Source of the DNA: an uncultured Anaerolineae bacterium | Lineage (GTDB): Bacteria; Chloroflexota; Anaerolineae; Aggregatilineales; Phototrophicaceae | Assembly: GCA_938022205.1 (NCBI GenBank) | Contig: CALIEB010000001.1 | Span: forward strand, 372,001 to 436,000 | Direction: 5' to 3' | Length of the DNA: 64,000 bases | Part shown: positions 32,499-40,129 of the stretch, piece by piece | How positions within the stretch are numbered: position 1 is the stretch's first letter | Layout of the letters: every line of letters begins with the position of its first letter | Translations under genes and position numbers: made by a program | Notes under the pieces: model-generated | Database searches by the model: none | What the model was told of the DNA's origin: nothing | The model's input: only the letters and a program-made list of their open reading frames with translations

Positions 32499-33647
32499 AT
32501 GACTTTACTCAAGCGACTTGTTCCCTTTGTGCTGTTGTTTGCGCTGAGCGTGCTGCCGACGAACGCCATCGGCGAGCCTACCCCCGTGCCACCTGCTGCC
32601 ACACCCACACCCGCCAGCGGTGCGCTAACGCCTGACGAGGTATCGCGCTTGCTGAGCGAAACGCTCGATGCGCTCAATGCGCGCGACTTCGGGCGCGCCG
32701 TCGAACTTGCTAGCCGTGTGCTTGCCAGCGACCCTGCCAACAGCGAGGCATACTTCTTGCGCGGCGTAGCCCACAACAACATGCTGCGCTATCAGCTTGC
32801 CATTGACGATTTCACCCGTGCCATCGGCATTGTGCCTTACGATTGGGTGCTGTACGTGTTTCGTGGCGAGGCGTACTTTTCGCAGGGCGAAACAGGCGAA
32901 GCTCTGACCGACTTTGACAAGGCGATTGAGCTAAACCCACGCTACACCCGCGCTTTTAGCAACCGCGCCTTTCTTTACGACCGCTTGGGCGACCGCGCCA
33001 ACGCCACGCTCAACCGCCTGATCGCGCAGGGCTTAGAAGCCTATGAGGCGGGCGACTACGTGCGCGCGATTGTGCGCCTGAGCGATGCCATTGACGGCGC
33101 AACAACGCGCAATCGCACGCTGGCAGAAGCCTACTACAATCGTGGCTTGGTGAACTATCTCAACGGCAACCTTGAACGCGCCCAAGAGGATTACAGTGCT
33201 GCTGCTGACATCGCGCCGCAAATGCACGACCCCTATCTTGGGCGCGGCATTGCCCGTCGCGAGGCTGGTAACCTGCTCGGCGCAGGACAGGATTTCTTGC
33301 GCCGCATCGAAATCTTAGAGAGCGAAACCTTCCTCAAGACGAGCGAAATCGGCGCAGTTTACGAGGTGGAGATGCGCTACGGCGCGGTCTATCGTTTCAC
33401 CTTCCGCGCGCGTGCAGGTGACACGCTCACGTTGAGCGCACGCGACCGCGACGGCGTGAACGTTGACCCGCTTATCGTGCTGACGGACGCGCAAAACGTG
33501 CCGCTAGCGGGCGATGACGACTTTGGCGGCAATTACGATGCACTCATTGACGGCTTCAGCATCCCCGCCGACGGCGAGTATGTGCTGGTGGTCAGCCACG
33601 CCAACGGCGGCTACGACGGCATCGTGCGCGTGGAAATTCGCCGCTAA
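32499..33647 (+). CDS. Secreted TPR protein with C-terminal PPC-like beta domain
   Basis: 382 residues. A signal peptide (basic MTLLKR, hydrophobic core to about residue 22, cut near TNAIG) is followed by a Pro/Thr-rich spacer, then about six TPR units (45-285), with SEAYFLRGVAHNNMLRYQLAI and FDKAIELNPRY as clear examples. Residues 290-382 resemble a bacterial pre-peptidase C-terminal (PPC) beta-sandwich: YRFTFRARAGDTLTLSAR, LIVLTDAQNVPLAGDDD, IPADGEYVLVVS. Probably an extracytoplasmic scaffold; no enzyme motif is seen. Its upstream gap holds a palindrome and a terminator-like hairpin, and no convincing promoter. A second secreted TPR protein lies at 40130-41014. Confidence 0.85.
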   Translation: MTLLKRLVPFVLLFALSVLPTNAIGEPTPVPPAATPTPASGALTPDEVSRLLSETLDALNARDFGRAVELASRVLASDPANSEAYFLRGVAHNNMLRYQLAIDDFTRAIGIVPYDWVLYVFRGEAYFSQGETGEALTDFDKAIELNPRYTRAFSNRAFLYDRLGDRANATLNRLIAQGLEAYEAGDYVRAIVRLSDAIDGATTRNRTLAEAYYNRGLVNYLNGNLERAQEDYSAAADIAPQMHDPYLGRGIARREAGNLLGAGQDFLRRIEILESETFLKTSEIGAVYEVEMRYGAVYRFTFRARAGDTLTLSARDRDGVNVDPLIVLTDAQNVPLAGDDDFGGNYDALIDGFSIPADGEYVLVVSHANGGYDGIVRVEIRR

Positions 33648-33661
33648 CACCGCGCCAAAAC

Positions 33662-33705
33662 AAGGGGCAAATGGTCACACCAAATCGATGACGATTTGCC
33701 CTTTT
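33662..33705 (+). terminator. Intrinsic terminator of the TPR gene
   Basis: An 11-base stem with one G-T pair (33662-33672 with 33694-33704); the loop can add a GTCA/TGAC pairing. The T-run overlaps the end of the stem. It ends 4 bases before the next -35 box. Confidence 0.7.
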
Positions 33706-33708
33706 CAT

Positions 33709-33737
33709 TTGACAAGCTGTTAACAATGGCTTAAACT
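33709..33737 (+). promoter_or_regulatory. Strong promoter of the SWIM leader
   Basis: TTGACA (33709-33714, perfect), 17-base spacer, TAAACT (33732-33737). This is the best -35 box seen in the window. Transcription should start near 33744, about 134 bases before the SWIM ATG. Confidence 0.75.
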
Positions 33738-33743
33738 CTAGGT

Positions 33744-33807
33744 ATGGTCGGAGAAGGGGCTAACGACACGGTGAAAGTACAAGCCACCGCAATCCTGTCA
33801 CATCATC
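33744..33807 (+). promoter_or_regulatory. Structured leader RNA before the SWIM gene (possible riboswitch or sRNA)
   Basis: After the predicted start, GACA+CGGTG (33765-33773) can pair with CACCG...TGTC (33785-33789 and 33796-33799), giving a two-part stem with an 11-base loop (AAAGTACAAGC) and a 6-base bulge (CAATCC). It is followed directly by a terminator, then the ribosome site AAGGAG and the SWIM ATG. No known riboswitch class can be assigned by eye. It could be a cis-regulatory leader or a free RNA of about 100 bases. Confidence 0.45.
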
Positions 33808-33846
33808 ACACGCGACAACGTGCCACACCTTGTCGCGTGTTTGTTT
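33808..33846 (+). terminator. Terminator/attenuator inside the SWIM leader
   Basis: A perfect 11-base stem, ACACGCGACAA (33808-33818) with TTGTCGCGTGT (33830-33840), an 11-base loop, then TTGTTT and a later run of six T. It stands 32 bases before the SWIM start codon, so SWIM expression requires read-through or antitermination. Confidence 0.7.
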
Positions 33847-33877
33847 ATCGACCTTTTTTCTTAAGGAGTGTGTTACT

Positions 33878-34390
33878 ATGGATAGCAGCTTGATTAACAA
33901 AATCCAGAAGTCCAAAGAATACGCGATGGAGCCCGAGCGCGTGACGTTTCACACGCTTGAACTGGAGTTCAAGGGGGACAACGACACTTACACGGTCATT
34001 CTCGCGGCTGATGGCTGGTCATGCAGCTGCCCGGGCTTCCAGATGAACGGCATTTGCCCGCACATCATGGCACTGGAGAAAATGCTCAAGCCGATGCTGA
34101 AGCGCGACCCACTGCCCTACGGCGGCAACCAAAACATCGTCAGCGACGTGAAGAAGAGCAAACGCTACAGCGAAGAGCCTGAACGCATCCGCATCATCTC
34201 GTTTACGGCAGCGTTTCGCGGCGACAACAAAGAACACCTTATCACCTACCACAACGGCGTGTGGGACAACCAAACGTCCGCCTATTTCGCCCAGCACGGC
34301 ATCAGCACGCACATCATGACCATGGAACGCCTGCTCAAGGGCTGGGTTGAACCGGTCAAGATGCTGCGCCCTGAAGTGCTGGAGGACTAA
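33878..34390 (+). CDS. Duplicated SWIM zinc-finger protein, second finger degenerate
   Basis: 170 residues from the ATG at 33878, with AAGGAG 9 bases upstream. Two halves are clearly homologous: residues 9-73 and 91-156 share KSKxYxxEPERxxx, F(K/R)GDN and HIMxMExxLK patterns. The first half has a full SWIM motif, C49-S-C51 then C60-P-H62. In the second half the three cysteines are replaced by N131, T133 and S143, and only H145 remains, so just one zinc site is expected. SWIM domains bind nucleic acid or protein partners; no other domain is present. The gene is a single unit between a leader terminator and a bidirectional terminator. Function unknown. Confidence 0.85.
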   Translation: MDSSLINKIQKSKEYAMEPERVTFHTLELEFKGDNDTYTVILAADGWSCSCPGFQMNGICPHIMALEKMLKPMLKRDPLPYGGNQNIVSDVKKSKRYSEEPERIRIISFTAAFRGDNKEHLITYHNGVWDNQTSAYFAQHGISTHIMTMERLLKGWVEPVKMLRPEVLED

Positions 34391-34404
34391 CAAAAGCCAA
34401 AACA

Positions 34405-34438
34405 AAAAGCGCGTGGCTTTAGCTCGTCACGCGCTTTT
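34405..34438. terminator. Bidirectional terminator between SWIM and propeller genes
   Basis: A perfect 11-base stem, AAAAGCGCGTG (34405-34415) with CACGCGCTTTT (34428-34438), and a 12-base loop. A- and T-tracts flank it, so it serves both converging genes. Confidence 0.85.
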
Positions 34439-34450
34439 GCGTTTGCATCG

Positions 34451-35851
34451 CTACTCGTCTTCGACAAGCTCCAGCCCGTCGAGGCTGCTCAGCCAGCCGC
34501 TTGCCTCAATGGTTTGCACGCGCCACCAGAGCGTGCCAGCGTCGTCGCGCTGTGCTTCGCTGGTGATAATTAGCTCTTGCCCCGCGCCAATCACCGCCAC
34601 AATCAAGCTGCCCGCCGCGTTTGGCTCGGCGTAGAGCGCGACCGCCTCGCCTTGCACGCGCCACAGCTCGCCCAACTGCGGTTGGCGAGCTAGAGCAGGC
34701 GTAGGACTAGGTTGCGGCAGCGCGTCAGGCACGGCTAAGAGCTGCGCGCCACGCGGCACGCTCGTCGCCCATGCCACGTTAGGGTGAATGCCGAGCCACG
34801 CGCTAACGTCGTAGACCGTGCCGTCCACAAATGCCACCAGCGCGCTCGCACCATCGCGCAGCAGCACTGCCCGACCGTCGGCGCGCCATAGGCTTTGGTT
34901 AGGCGGGCGCGTGCCGAGCAGCGGCGTGAGCGCACGTCCATCGGCGTTGAAGAGCTGCAACGGCTGCCCACGCCCTTCGCGCGAGGCAAGCAGGTAAATC
35001 GCGCCGTCTTGCGCCTGATAGGCTTCTTCAACCCACGCCAACCCCAGTGTTTCCGCGCTAACCCAATTGAGCGCGCTGCCATCCGTGCTGACTGTGCCAT
35101 AGCCGCTGCCGCCGCTCAGTGCGCCGCTGACAATCAGGCGGCTGCCGTCATTTGCCCAATGAGCACGTTCATAGCGCAGCACTACGTCCAACCCTGTGTT
35201 GGCAATGGCGTTGTCGGGGTCACGCTGCGCCGCGCGCACAGTGTAGGCGCGTCGCCCCTCAGCAGGTAGCTCCAGCCCCACCAACACGCGCACGCTGTCC
35301 GCCGCCCACGCCAGCGAGACCGCGCGCCACTGTAACCCTTGCGGGTTGCTCACCAGCTCGCACGCCGGTGGGCAGTGACACAAGAGCTGGTAGGATGGGT
35401 CAGTTGCTAGCTCGCGCAGCGGCTGCCAGAACCAAACGCCTTGCGCCACGTCGTTATGTGCAGGTTGCGCGACGATAAACGCCAGCTTTTCGCCGTCCGG
35501 CGACCACGCCAGCGTGCGGACGAAGTATTTGTTGTCGTCAGGAGATTGCACCAAGTAGCCCTCAAAGTAGGGCGCAAAGCTGTACACGCCTTCTTGCGTG
35601 CCGCCTAAGGGGGTAAAACGCACTGCACCGTAGAAATCGACCCGCGCCACGAGAGACGGGTCACGCGGGTTAAACGCCGCCGTGCGCGTCGCATCCAACA
35701 GCGCAAGGCGCGAGAGCGTCAGGCGGTTGCCCTCCGCCGAAAGCGCGATAGCCTCTGGCGGCGTGTTCGTGCCTGCCTGCGCCAACGCAGCAAGGCTCAT
35801 GCCCCCCGCCAACAGCACCGCTGCAACTGTCCGCCACACTAAAGCGTGCAT
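34451..35851 (-). CDS. Secreted beta-propeller-like protein with C-terminal SH3-type domain
   Basis: 466 residues from the ATG at 35851; a TTG three codons earlier is less likely. A signal peptide (HALVWRTVAAVLLAGG...ALAQA) is followed by repeats of the TolB/WD40 kind: TLAWSPDGEKLAFIV, SLAWAADSVRVLVGL, AHWANDGSRLIVSG. A proline-rich linker (PQPSPTPA, about 385-392) leads to an SH3-like domain (about 400-460) with WRVQTIEASGWLSSLDG. Probably an extracytoplasmic binding protein; no catalytic motif is seen. The sequence CHCPPACEL near residue 160 carries three cysteines and may form a disulfide. The MFS gene ends 28 bases upstream of its start and may be co-transcribed. Confidence 0.75.
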   Translation of the reverse strand: MHALVWRTVAAVLLAGGMSLAALAQAGTNTPPEAIALSAEGNRLTLSRLALLDATRTAAFNPRDPSLVARVDFYGAVRFTPLGGTQEGVYSFAPYFEGYLVQSPDDNKYFVRTLAWSPDGEKLAFIVAQPAHNDVAQGVWFWQPLRELATDPSYQLLCHCPPACELVSNPQGLQWRAVSLAWAADSVRVLVGLELPAEGRRAYTVRAAQRDPDNAIANTGLDVVLRYERAHWANDGSRLIVSGALSGGSGYGTVSTDGSALNWVSAETLGLAWVEEAYQAQDGAIYLLASREGRGQPLQLFNADGRALTPLLGTRPPNQSLWRADGRAVLLRDGASALVAFVDGTVYDVSAWLGIHPNVAWATSVPRGAQLLAVPDALPQPSPTPALARQPQLGELWRVQGEAVALYAEPNAAGSLIVAVIGAGQELIITSEAQRDDAGTLWWRVQTIEASGWLSSLDGLELVEDE

Positions 35852-35879
35852 CTGTGTCAAACTGCTCCATCACTGACCT

Positions 35880-37112
35880 TTACTTGTAGATAGGCTCGAC
35901 GCGCTTCTTGCCGAACACGCGCAGACCTTGCCAAGTCAGTATACCACCAAACACGCGCAAACCCGCGCCTAAAAGCAGCACCGACACCACGCTAAACCCT
36001 ACGTTTACAATACCATTGCCCAACAATGGCCCGGCAACGGTCGCTGTGAACAAAATCTGGTGAAAGACTACAGAGGCTTGCATGTCATTGGGCGCGGTGC
36101 GTTCGGCAAAGAAGCCCAGCACGGCGACGCTGATAATCGACCACGCCAAGCCTGTCACTGTCGCACCGAACAGCGTGAACCACATGTCAGGTGCCAGCGC
36201 AATCACCACGACCGCCAACCCGTTCGCCACCAGCCCCCACGTAATCATCGCGCGGTTGCCATAGCGTTGGAACAGCCGGTTCATGACGAATGCCGCTAGC
36301 AATGCCGAGAAAATCTCCACGCCACCGTAGATGCCCAAGAAACCCTCCGTCGCGCCCAAAGTCTCTTTAAGGTGCAACGGGATGAGGGCAAACGAGAAGT
36401 AAAACGTGAGATAAGCGATGAACGTCACCCACGCCACCGACTGAAATTTGGTGTCGGCGAAGAGCGCGCGCAGCGTGCGCTTGGGCAAGGCTTTGGGGCG
36501 TTCGCTGCCGTCGCCGCGCGGGATAACCTTGCCAAGATGCCATTGGCTGACCAGCGAAAAGGCAAAGCCTAACGCAAACATAATTTGATAGTTGGTGGGA
36601 AAGGCGATGTGTTCGAGCATGAAGCCAAAGCCAACCGCTGCCAAAATTAACGTGATGTGAAACGCCAAATGGCGGCGCGTGAACAAGCGCGACAGCGTCT
36701 CTTCCGAGACCGCCTCGCGCATCATAATCAAGAAAATAGCGGAGACAATGCCCTGCGCGATAGCGGGCAGCACCGCCGAAAGGATGAGCCACACGACGCG
36801 CAAGTGTTCAGGAAAAAACGGCGCAAACATCGGCAGCAAAAACATCAGCCGATAAACAATCGCAGGATACCAAATCGCTTGCATGGTGGTCTCGTAGCGA
36901 TTGCGCCACCATGCTGACAACAGCGTGGCGAACACCAGCACCAACGACGGCAGCGAGGTCATCCACGCCAGCTCCATTGGGGTTGCGCCCATGCGCAGCG
37001 CGAAAAACTGCAGAAAACGAGAGGTTGTGGCAAAGGAAATGCCAAACCAAGCGATGTCCATCACGAGATGATGATAGTTACTCGCCTCAATGCGGTTGCT
37101 AAGGGTAGCCAT
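35880..37112 (-). CDS. Major facilitator superfamily transporter
   Basis: 410 residues from the ATG at 37112, with AGGA 5 bases upstream; an in-frame TTG at 37136 has no such site. Twelve hydrophobic helices in two halves, with the basic loop after helix 2-3 (AWWRNRYETTMQ) and a central loop LGKVIPRGDGSERPKALPKR of normal MFS size. TLGATEGFLGIYGGVEIF begins the second half. Substrate not predictable. It lies between the terminator of the M50/CPBP pair and the propeller gene, with which it may form an operon. Confidence 0.8.
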   Translation of the reverse strand: MATLSNRIEASNYHHLVMDIAWFGISFATTSRFLQFFALRMGATPMELAWMTSLPSLVLVFATLLSAWWRNRYETTMQAIWYPAIVYRLMFLLPMFAPFFPEHLRVVWLILSAVLPAIAQGIVSAIFLIMMREAVSEETLSRLFTRRHLAFHITLILAAVGFGFMLEHIAFPTNYQIMFALGFAFSLVSQWHLGKVIPRGDGSERPKALPKRTLRALFADTKFQSVAWVTFIAYLTFYFSFALIPLHLKETLGATEGFLGIYGGVEIFSALLAAFVMNRLFQRYGNRAMITWGLVANGLAVVVIALAPDMWFTLFGATVTGLAWSIISVAVLGFFAERTAPNDMQASVVFHQILFTATVAGPLLGNGIVNVGFSVVSVLLLGAGLRVFGGILTWQGLRVFGKKRVEPIYK

Positions 37113-37144
37113 GTTGTTCCTACGCGAAGTAGCCAATAGAGGAT

Positions 37145-37167
37145 AAAAAAGCGCGCACCATGTGCGC
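37145..37167 (-). terminator. Terminator of the M50-CPBP operon
   Basis: Minus strand GCGCAC (37162-37167) pairs with GTGCGC (37153-37158) around a 3-base loop, followed by GC and six T. It lies about 75 bases after the CPBP-like stop and just before the MFS start. Confidence 0.6.
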
Positions 37168-37240
37168 CACTACGGTTCTATTTTATGAAAAAAAGATAAG
37201 ACCATATAGGTACAATTTGCACATGTTAGGCGATTTTGCT

Positions 37241-37993
37241 CTAGCCTAACGAGAGCATGGCAAGCACGGCAACCAAGCCCGCGCCCACGTGTGCGAGAAC
37301 AGCCGCGCGGGTGCTTTGTGTGCGCAGCCGCACCATAACCAAGCAAAACATCAGCCCGAACGGCAGGAAGATGCCATACCATCCTACTTGTTCGGCGGGC
37401 AGGCTCGCGCCGTACACCGCGAAGTGATAGACCGTAAAGAGCGTCATAGTAGCAAGGTTGCCCGCCCACGCGCCCAAGCTAGCGCGCAAGCGCGGCAGCA
37501 ACACGCCCGTGAACAGCAACCCATGCGCCAGCGGCTGCGCCAGCACCATGAGGACGAGTGCCAGCAACACGCCCCACACGTCCAACGCCAGCCCGCGCAG
37601 TTCCGCCGCCCGCGCAAAGCCACCACCCGCTAACGCCACCGTCAAATCCAGCGTCAAGCCGAACGCTACACCTAAGAGCAGGATAAACGGCTGCGGCAGT
37701 AGCCCGCGCCCCAGCGCAAGGTCAGCGCGTTCTTGCGCAGTACGACGGCGCACCGCCCACACATAGCCTGCCACCACCAGCAAGCCAATGCTCCAGCCCG
37801 CTACCAGCGCACCCGCCGTGAAAAAGTTCGGGCTGCCCACCAACGCGCTGGCGATGCCCGAAGCCAAAATAAGCATCGCCAACGCCAGCACCAGCAGGCT
37901 AGCCAGCACGTCACCTATGCCCCAAGCGGGGGCGGGTTGCGGCGCGCCCATGCTGCGCCACCAGCCTTGTTGTTCGCGGTCTACATCTGCCAT
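37241..37993 (-). CDS. CPBP-like membrane protein lacking the catalytic glutamates
   Basis: 250 residues from the ATG at 37993, 2 bases after the M50 stop. About seven helices. The layout is that of CPBP (Rce1/Abi) intramembrane proteases: PLAHGLLFTGVLLPRLR (154-170) lines up with the EExxxR motif, FTVYHF (186-191) with the FxxxH motif, and LAHVGAGL (233-240) with the third. However, the EE pair reads H157-G158 and the arginine reads T162, so protease activity is doubtful. It could be a pseudo-enzyme partner of the M50 peptidase encoded just upstream. Family call moderate; loss of the residues is directly visible if the alignment is right. Confidence 0.65.
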   Translation of the reverse strand: MADVDREQQGWWRSMGAPQPAPAWGIGDVLASLLVLALAMLILASGIASALVGSPNFFTAGALVAGWSIGLLVVAGYVWAVRRRTAQERADLALGRGLLPQPFILLLGVAFGLTLDLTVALAGGGFARAAELRGLALDVWGVLLALVLMVLAQPLAHGLLFTGVLLPRLRASLGAWAGNLATMTLFTVYHFAVYGASLPAEQVGWYGIFLPFGLMFCLVMVRLRTQSTRAAVLAHVGAGLVAVLAMLSLG

Positions 37994-37995
37994 CG

Positions 37996-38796
37996 TTAGT
38001 CCCACAGTCCTCTCTTTGCGTCTTCGCGCTCGGCGATGCGCTCTAAAGTTTCGTCCAGTTCGCGACGCAGCGGTCGCCACACGCCCCACCAAATCGCCAA
38101 CGCCAGCATGCCGACCGCTATCGCCGCCCAAATTAACGCAATAACTGAGGCGGGCAGCAGCGGCGCGTAACGCTGCGCGAACTGCACCGCGTCGTTTTGC
38201 ACGATGCCGCGCGTCGCGTCACTGTAGCGCGTGAGATACCACAAGTCCAGCACGGCGTTTAGCGCGGTGATCACCGCCAGCACGTTCAACACCAGCTGTG
38301 TGAAAAAAAACGACGCACGCCACGCCAGCAGCAACATCAGCAGCCCCATGCCCACACCCAGCACCAGTGCCAGCGGCGCGCCGCTTTCGTCAGGGCGGGC
38401 GAACATGAGGCTAAAGCCAATCAAGAACACGCCTAAGAAGCCTGCCAGCGCGTGCGCAAGGCGCGGCAAGCGGTTGACCAAGAAGAACAGCAACGCGCCA
38501 AACAACGCCGCACCCAAATAGCCAGCCGGCAAAATCACGATAGAGTTGCCGCCGCTCGTGCGTGCCAACCCCGACCCGTCAGGCGAGACCAAGAAGCCCA
38601 CGACACGCCCGCCCGTGCCAATTGCCGCGAGGCTGTGTCCCATCTCATGCACGTAAGTGACGAACAAACGCAGTGGATAGAGCAGCACCTCAAACACGCC
38701 CCACTCAAACGGGTCGACCCACATGATGAATACCACCACAAAGGATAGCAGCGTCGTGAACAGCATCGTGCGGCGGTCGTTGCGTTGGTCAATCAT
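37996..38796 (-). CDS. M50-family membrane zinc metallopeptidase
   Basis: 266 residues from the ATG at 38796; the frame opens earlier with TTG but without support. FVTYVHEMGHSLAAIGTGG contains the HExxH zinc motif in a membrane-adjacent helix, as in M50/M50B site-2-type proteases. About seven helices follow, then a basic, helical C-terminal tail (RRELDETLERIAERED). The usual second motif with a zinc-binding aspartate is not obvious, which is common in the M50B group. First gene of a two-gene operon with the CPBP-like protein. Role in regulated membrane proteolysis is plausible; the target is unknown. Confidence 0.75.
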   Translation of the reverse strand: MIDQRNDRRTMLFTTLLSFVVVFIMWVDPFEWGVFEVLLYPLRLFVTYVHEMGHSLAAIGTGGRVVGFLVSPDGSGLARTSGGNSIVILPAGYLGAALFGALLFFLVNRLPRLAHALAGFLGVFLIGFSLMFARPDESGAPLALVLGVGMGLLMLLLAWRASFFFTQLVLNVLAVITALNAVLDLWYLTRYSDATRGIVQNDAVQFAQRYAPLLPASVIALIWAAIAVGMLALAIWWGVWRPLRRELDETLERIAEREDAKRGLWD

Positions 38797-38809
38797 CAGG
38801 TTCTCTACC

Positions 38810-38839
38810 TTGTGTAAAAACAACGTCTCTAGCTATGAT
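38810..38839 (+). promoter_or_regulatory. Possible promoter of the lipoprotein-TPR operon
   Basis: TTGTGT (38810-38815), 18-base spacer, TATGAT (38834-38839). The -10 is good, the -35 weak. Start near 38846, about 58 bases before the ATG at 38904. It lies in the divergent gap with the M50 gene. Confidence 0.4.
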
Positions 38840-38903
38840 ACAAGAAAATCTCGCCAAAACACCCTTAGCGCGTCTTGAATGCGCCTTGTGGAGGAACGTT
38901 GTC

Positions 38904-40127
38904 ATGTTGAAATCTATGCTCGCCCTCGCGTGCGCGTGGGGTGCCTTGCTGATAAGCGGCTGCAGCCTGACCGTCAACGACACCGCCGCCGCGCCCGTCT
39001 ACGTTGGCGAACCGATTGTTAAGATCGCTTCACCGCTGGAGAACGACACCTATCAGCAAGGCGTAGCGGTGAACATTCTCGCGCGCGTCGAAAATGCCGG
39101 CGCGGACATCGCCCGCATTGACCTCTATCGCGGCAGCGAGCTGCTCGGCACGGCAGACAACCCCAACACAGGCGGCGCGCCCGCCTTCACCATCACCAAC
39201 AGCTGGCTGGCGACCGAAGCAGGCAGCCACACGCTCACCGTGCTGGCGGTGCGCGCAGACAGCAGTATCACAGGCTCTGCCAGCGTGCGCGTGGTTGTGC
39301 TTGCGCCGCCGACAGTCGAGCCTACGCCCGAACCTACTGCTGTCGTTGAAGACACGCAAGCAGAAGAGACCGACAGCGCGACCAGCCAAAGCAGCGACGA
39401 CACCGCCGCCGCACCCGTGCCGACCGACACGCCGTCGCCCACGCAAGCCCTGCCCACACCGCTGTCCGCGCCGACCGATGCGCCCACGCGCCCGCAGGTG
39501 CGCGTCCTACAAGGGGCGAACGTGCGCTCAGGGCCCGGGCTGGTGTTTAATCCGCCGATTGGCAGCCTAGCCGGCGGCGCGACCGCCAACATCGTCGCCG
39601 TCAGCCCCGACCGCCAATGGTACAAAATTGAGTACTACAACGGCTTTGGTTGGGTGTCCGCGCAAACCGTTGAGGTGCTAGGCAACATCAGCAGTCTGCC
39701 CGTCGACGCGGGACCGCCGCCGCCCGCGCCCACCGCCACGCCACAGCCACAACCCACACAAACACCTACCGCCAACATTGACCTGAGCATCACAGCGATG
39801 ACGATTGACCCGCTGCCATTGGTTTGCAACCAAGCCTCAACGATTCGCGTGACGATTGTCAACACCGGCAGCAACCCTTCACCCGAAGCCGCCGTTGTGG
39901 CGCAAAACATTTACAACGGCAACGTCAACACCACCGCCACCACCACCGTGCGCGGGCTAGGCACAAACGAGAGCCAAGAGGTCACGCTAACGCTCACCGT
40001 TAGCACCAACATCGACGAAGACCAGACCATCCGCGTCATTGTCGACCCCAACAACGCCATCGCCGAAACCGACGAGACCAACAACAGCCGCTCGCAAGGC
40101 TATAAGCTGGCAACAGGTGGGTGCTAA
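38904..40127 (+). CDS. Lipoprotein with Ig-like, SH3b and CARDB domains
   Basis: 407 residues from the ATG at 38904, with GGAGGA 9 bases upstream. The signal ends in the lipobox LISGC, so C20 should be lipid-modified. Order: a beta domain of Ig type (about 38-130, VKIASPLENDTYQQGVAV), an acidic Pro/Thr-rich spacer (135-205), a bacterial SH3 domain (about 208-265, GANVRSGPGLVFNP and GFGWVSAQTVEV), a second PT-rich spacer, and a CARDB domain (about 300-400, LVCNQASTIRVTIVNTGSNP and NNAIAETDETNN). The domain mix suggests an anchored, wall- or glycan-facing binding protein. The next gene begins 2 bases after its stop. Confidence 0.85.
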   Translation: MLKSMLALACAWGALLISGCSLTVNDTAAAPVYVGEPIVKIASPLENDTYQQGVAVNILARVENAGADIARIDLYRGSELLGTADNPNTGGAPAFTITNSWLATEAGSHTLTVLAVRADSSITGSASVRVVVLAPPTVEPTPEPTAVVEDTQAEETDSATSQSSDDTAAAPVPTDTPSPTQALPTPLSAPTDAPTRPQVRVLQGANVRSGPGLVFNPPIGSLAGGATANIVAVSPDRQWYKIEYYNGFGWVSAQTVEVLGNISSLPVDAGPPPPAPTATPQPQPTQTPTANIDLSITAMTIDPLPLVCNQASTIRVTIVNTGSNPSPEAAVVAQNIYNGNVNTTATTTVRGLGTNESQEVTLTLTVSTNIDEDQTIRVIVDPNNAIAETDETNNSRSQGYKLATGGC

Positions 40128-40129
40128 CG

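Noticed and set aside
33738-33800. Partial resemblance of the SWIM leader to guanidine-I (ykkC) and cobalamin riboswitch strings (CTAGG, GGTCGGAGA, ACACGG, CCGCAATCCTGTCA)
   Set aside because: The CTAGG part lies at or before the predicted transcript start, core conserved strings are incomplete, and the downstream gene is not a transporter or cobalamin gene. Kept only as an unclassified structured leader.
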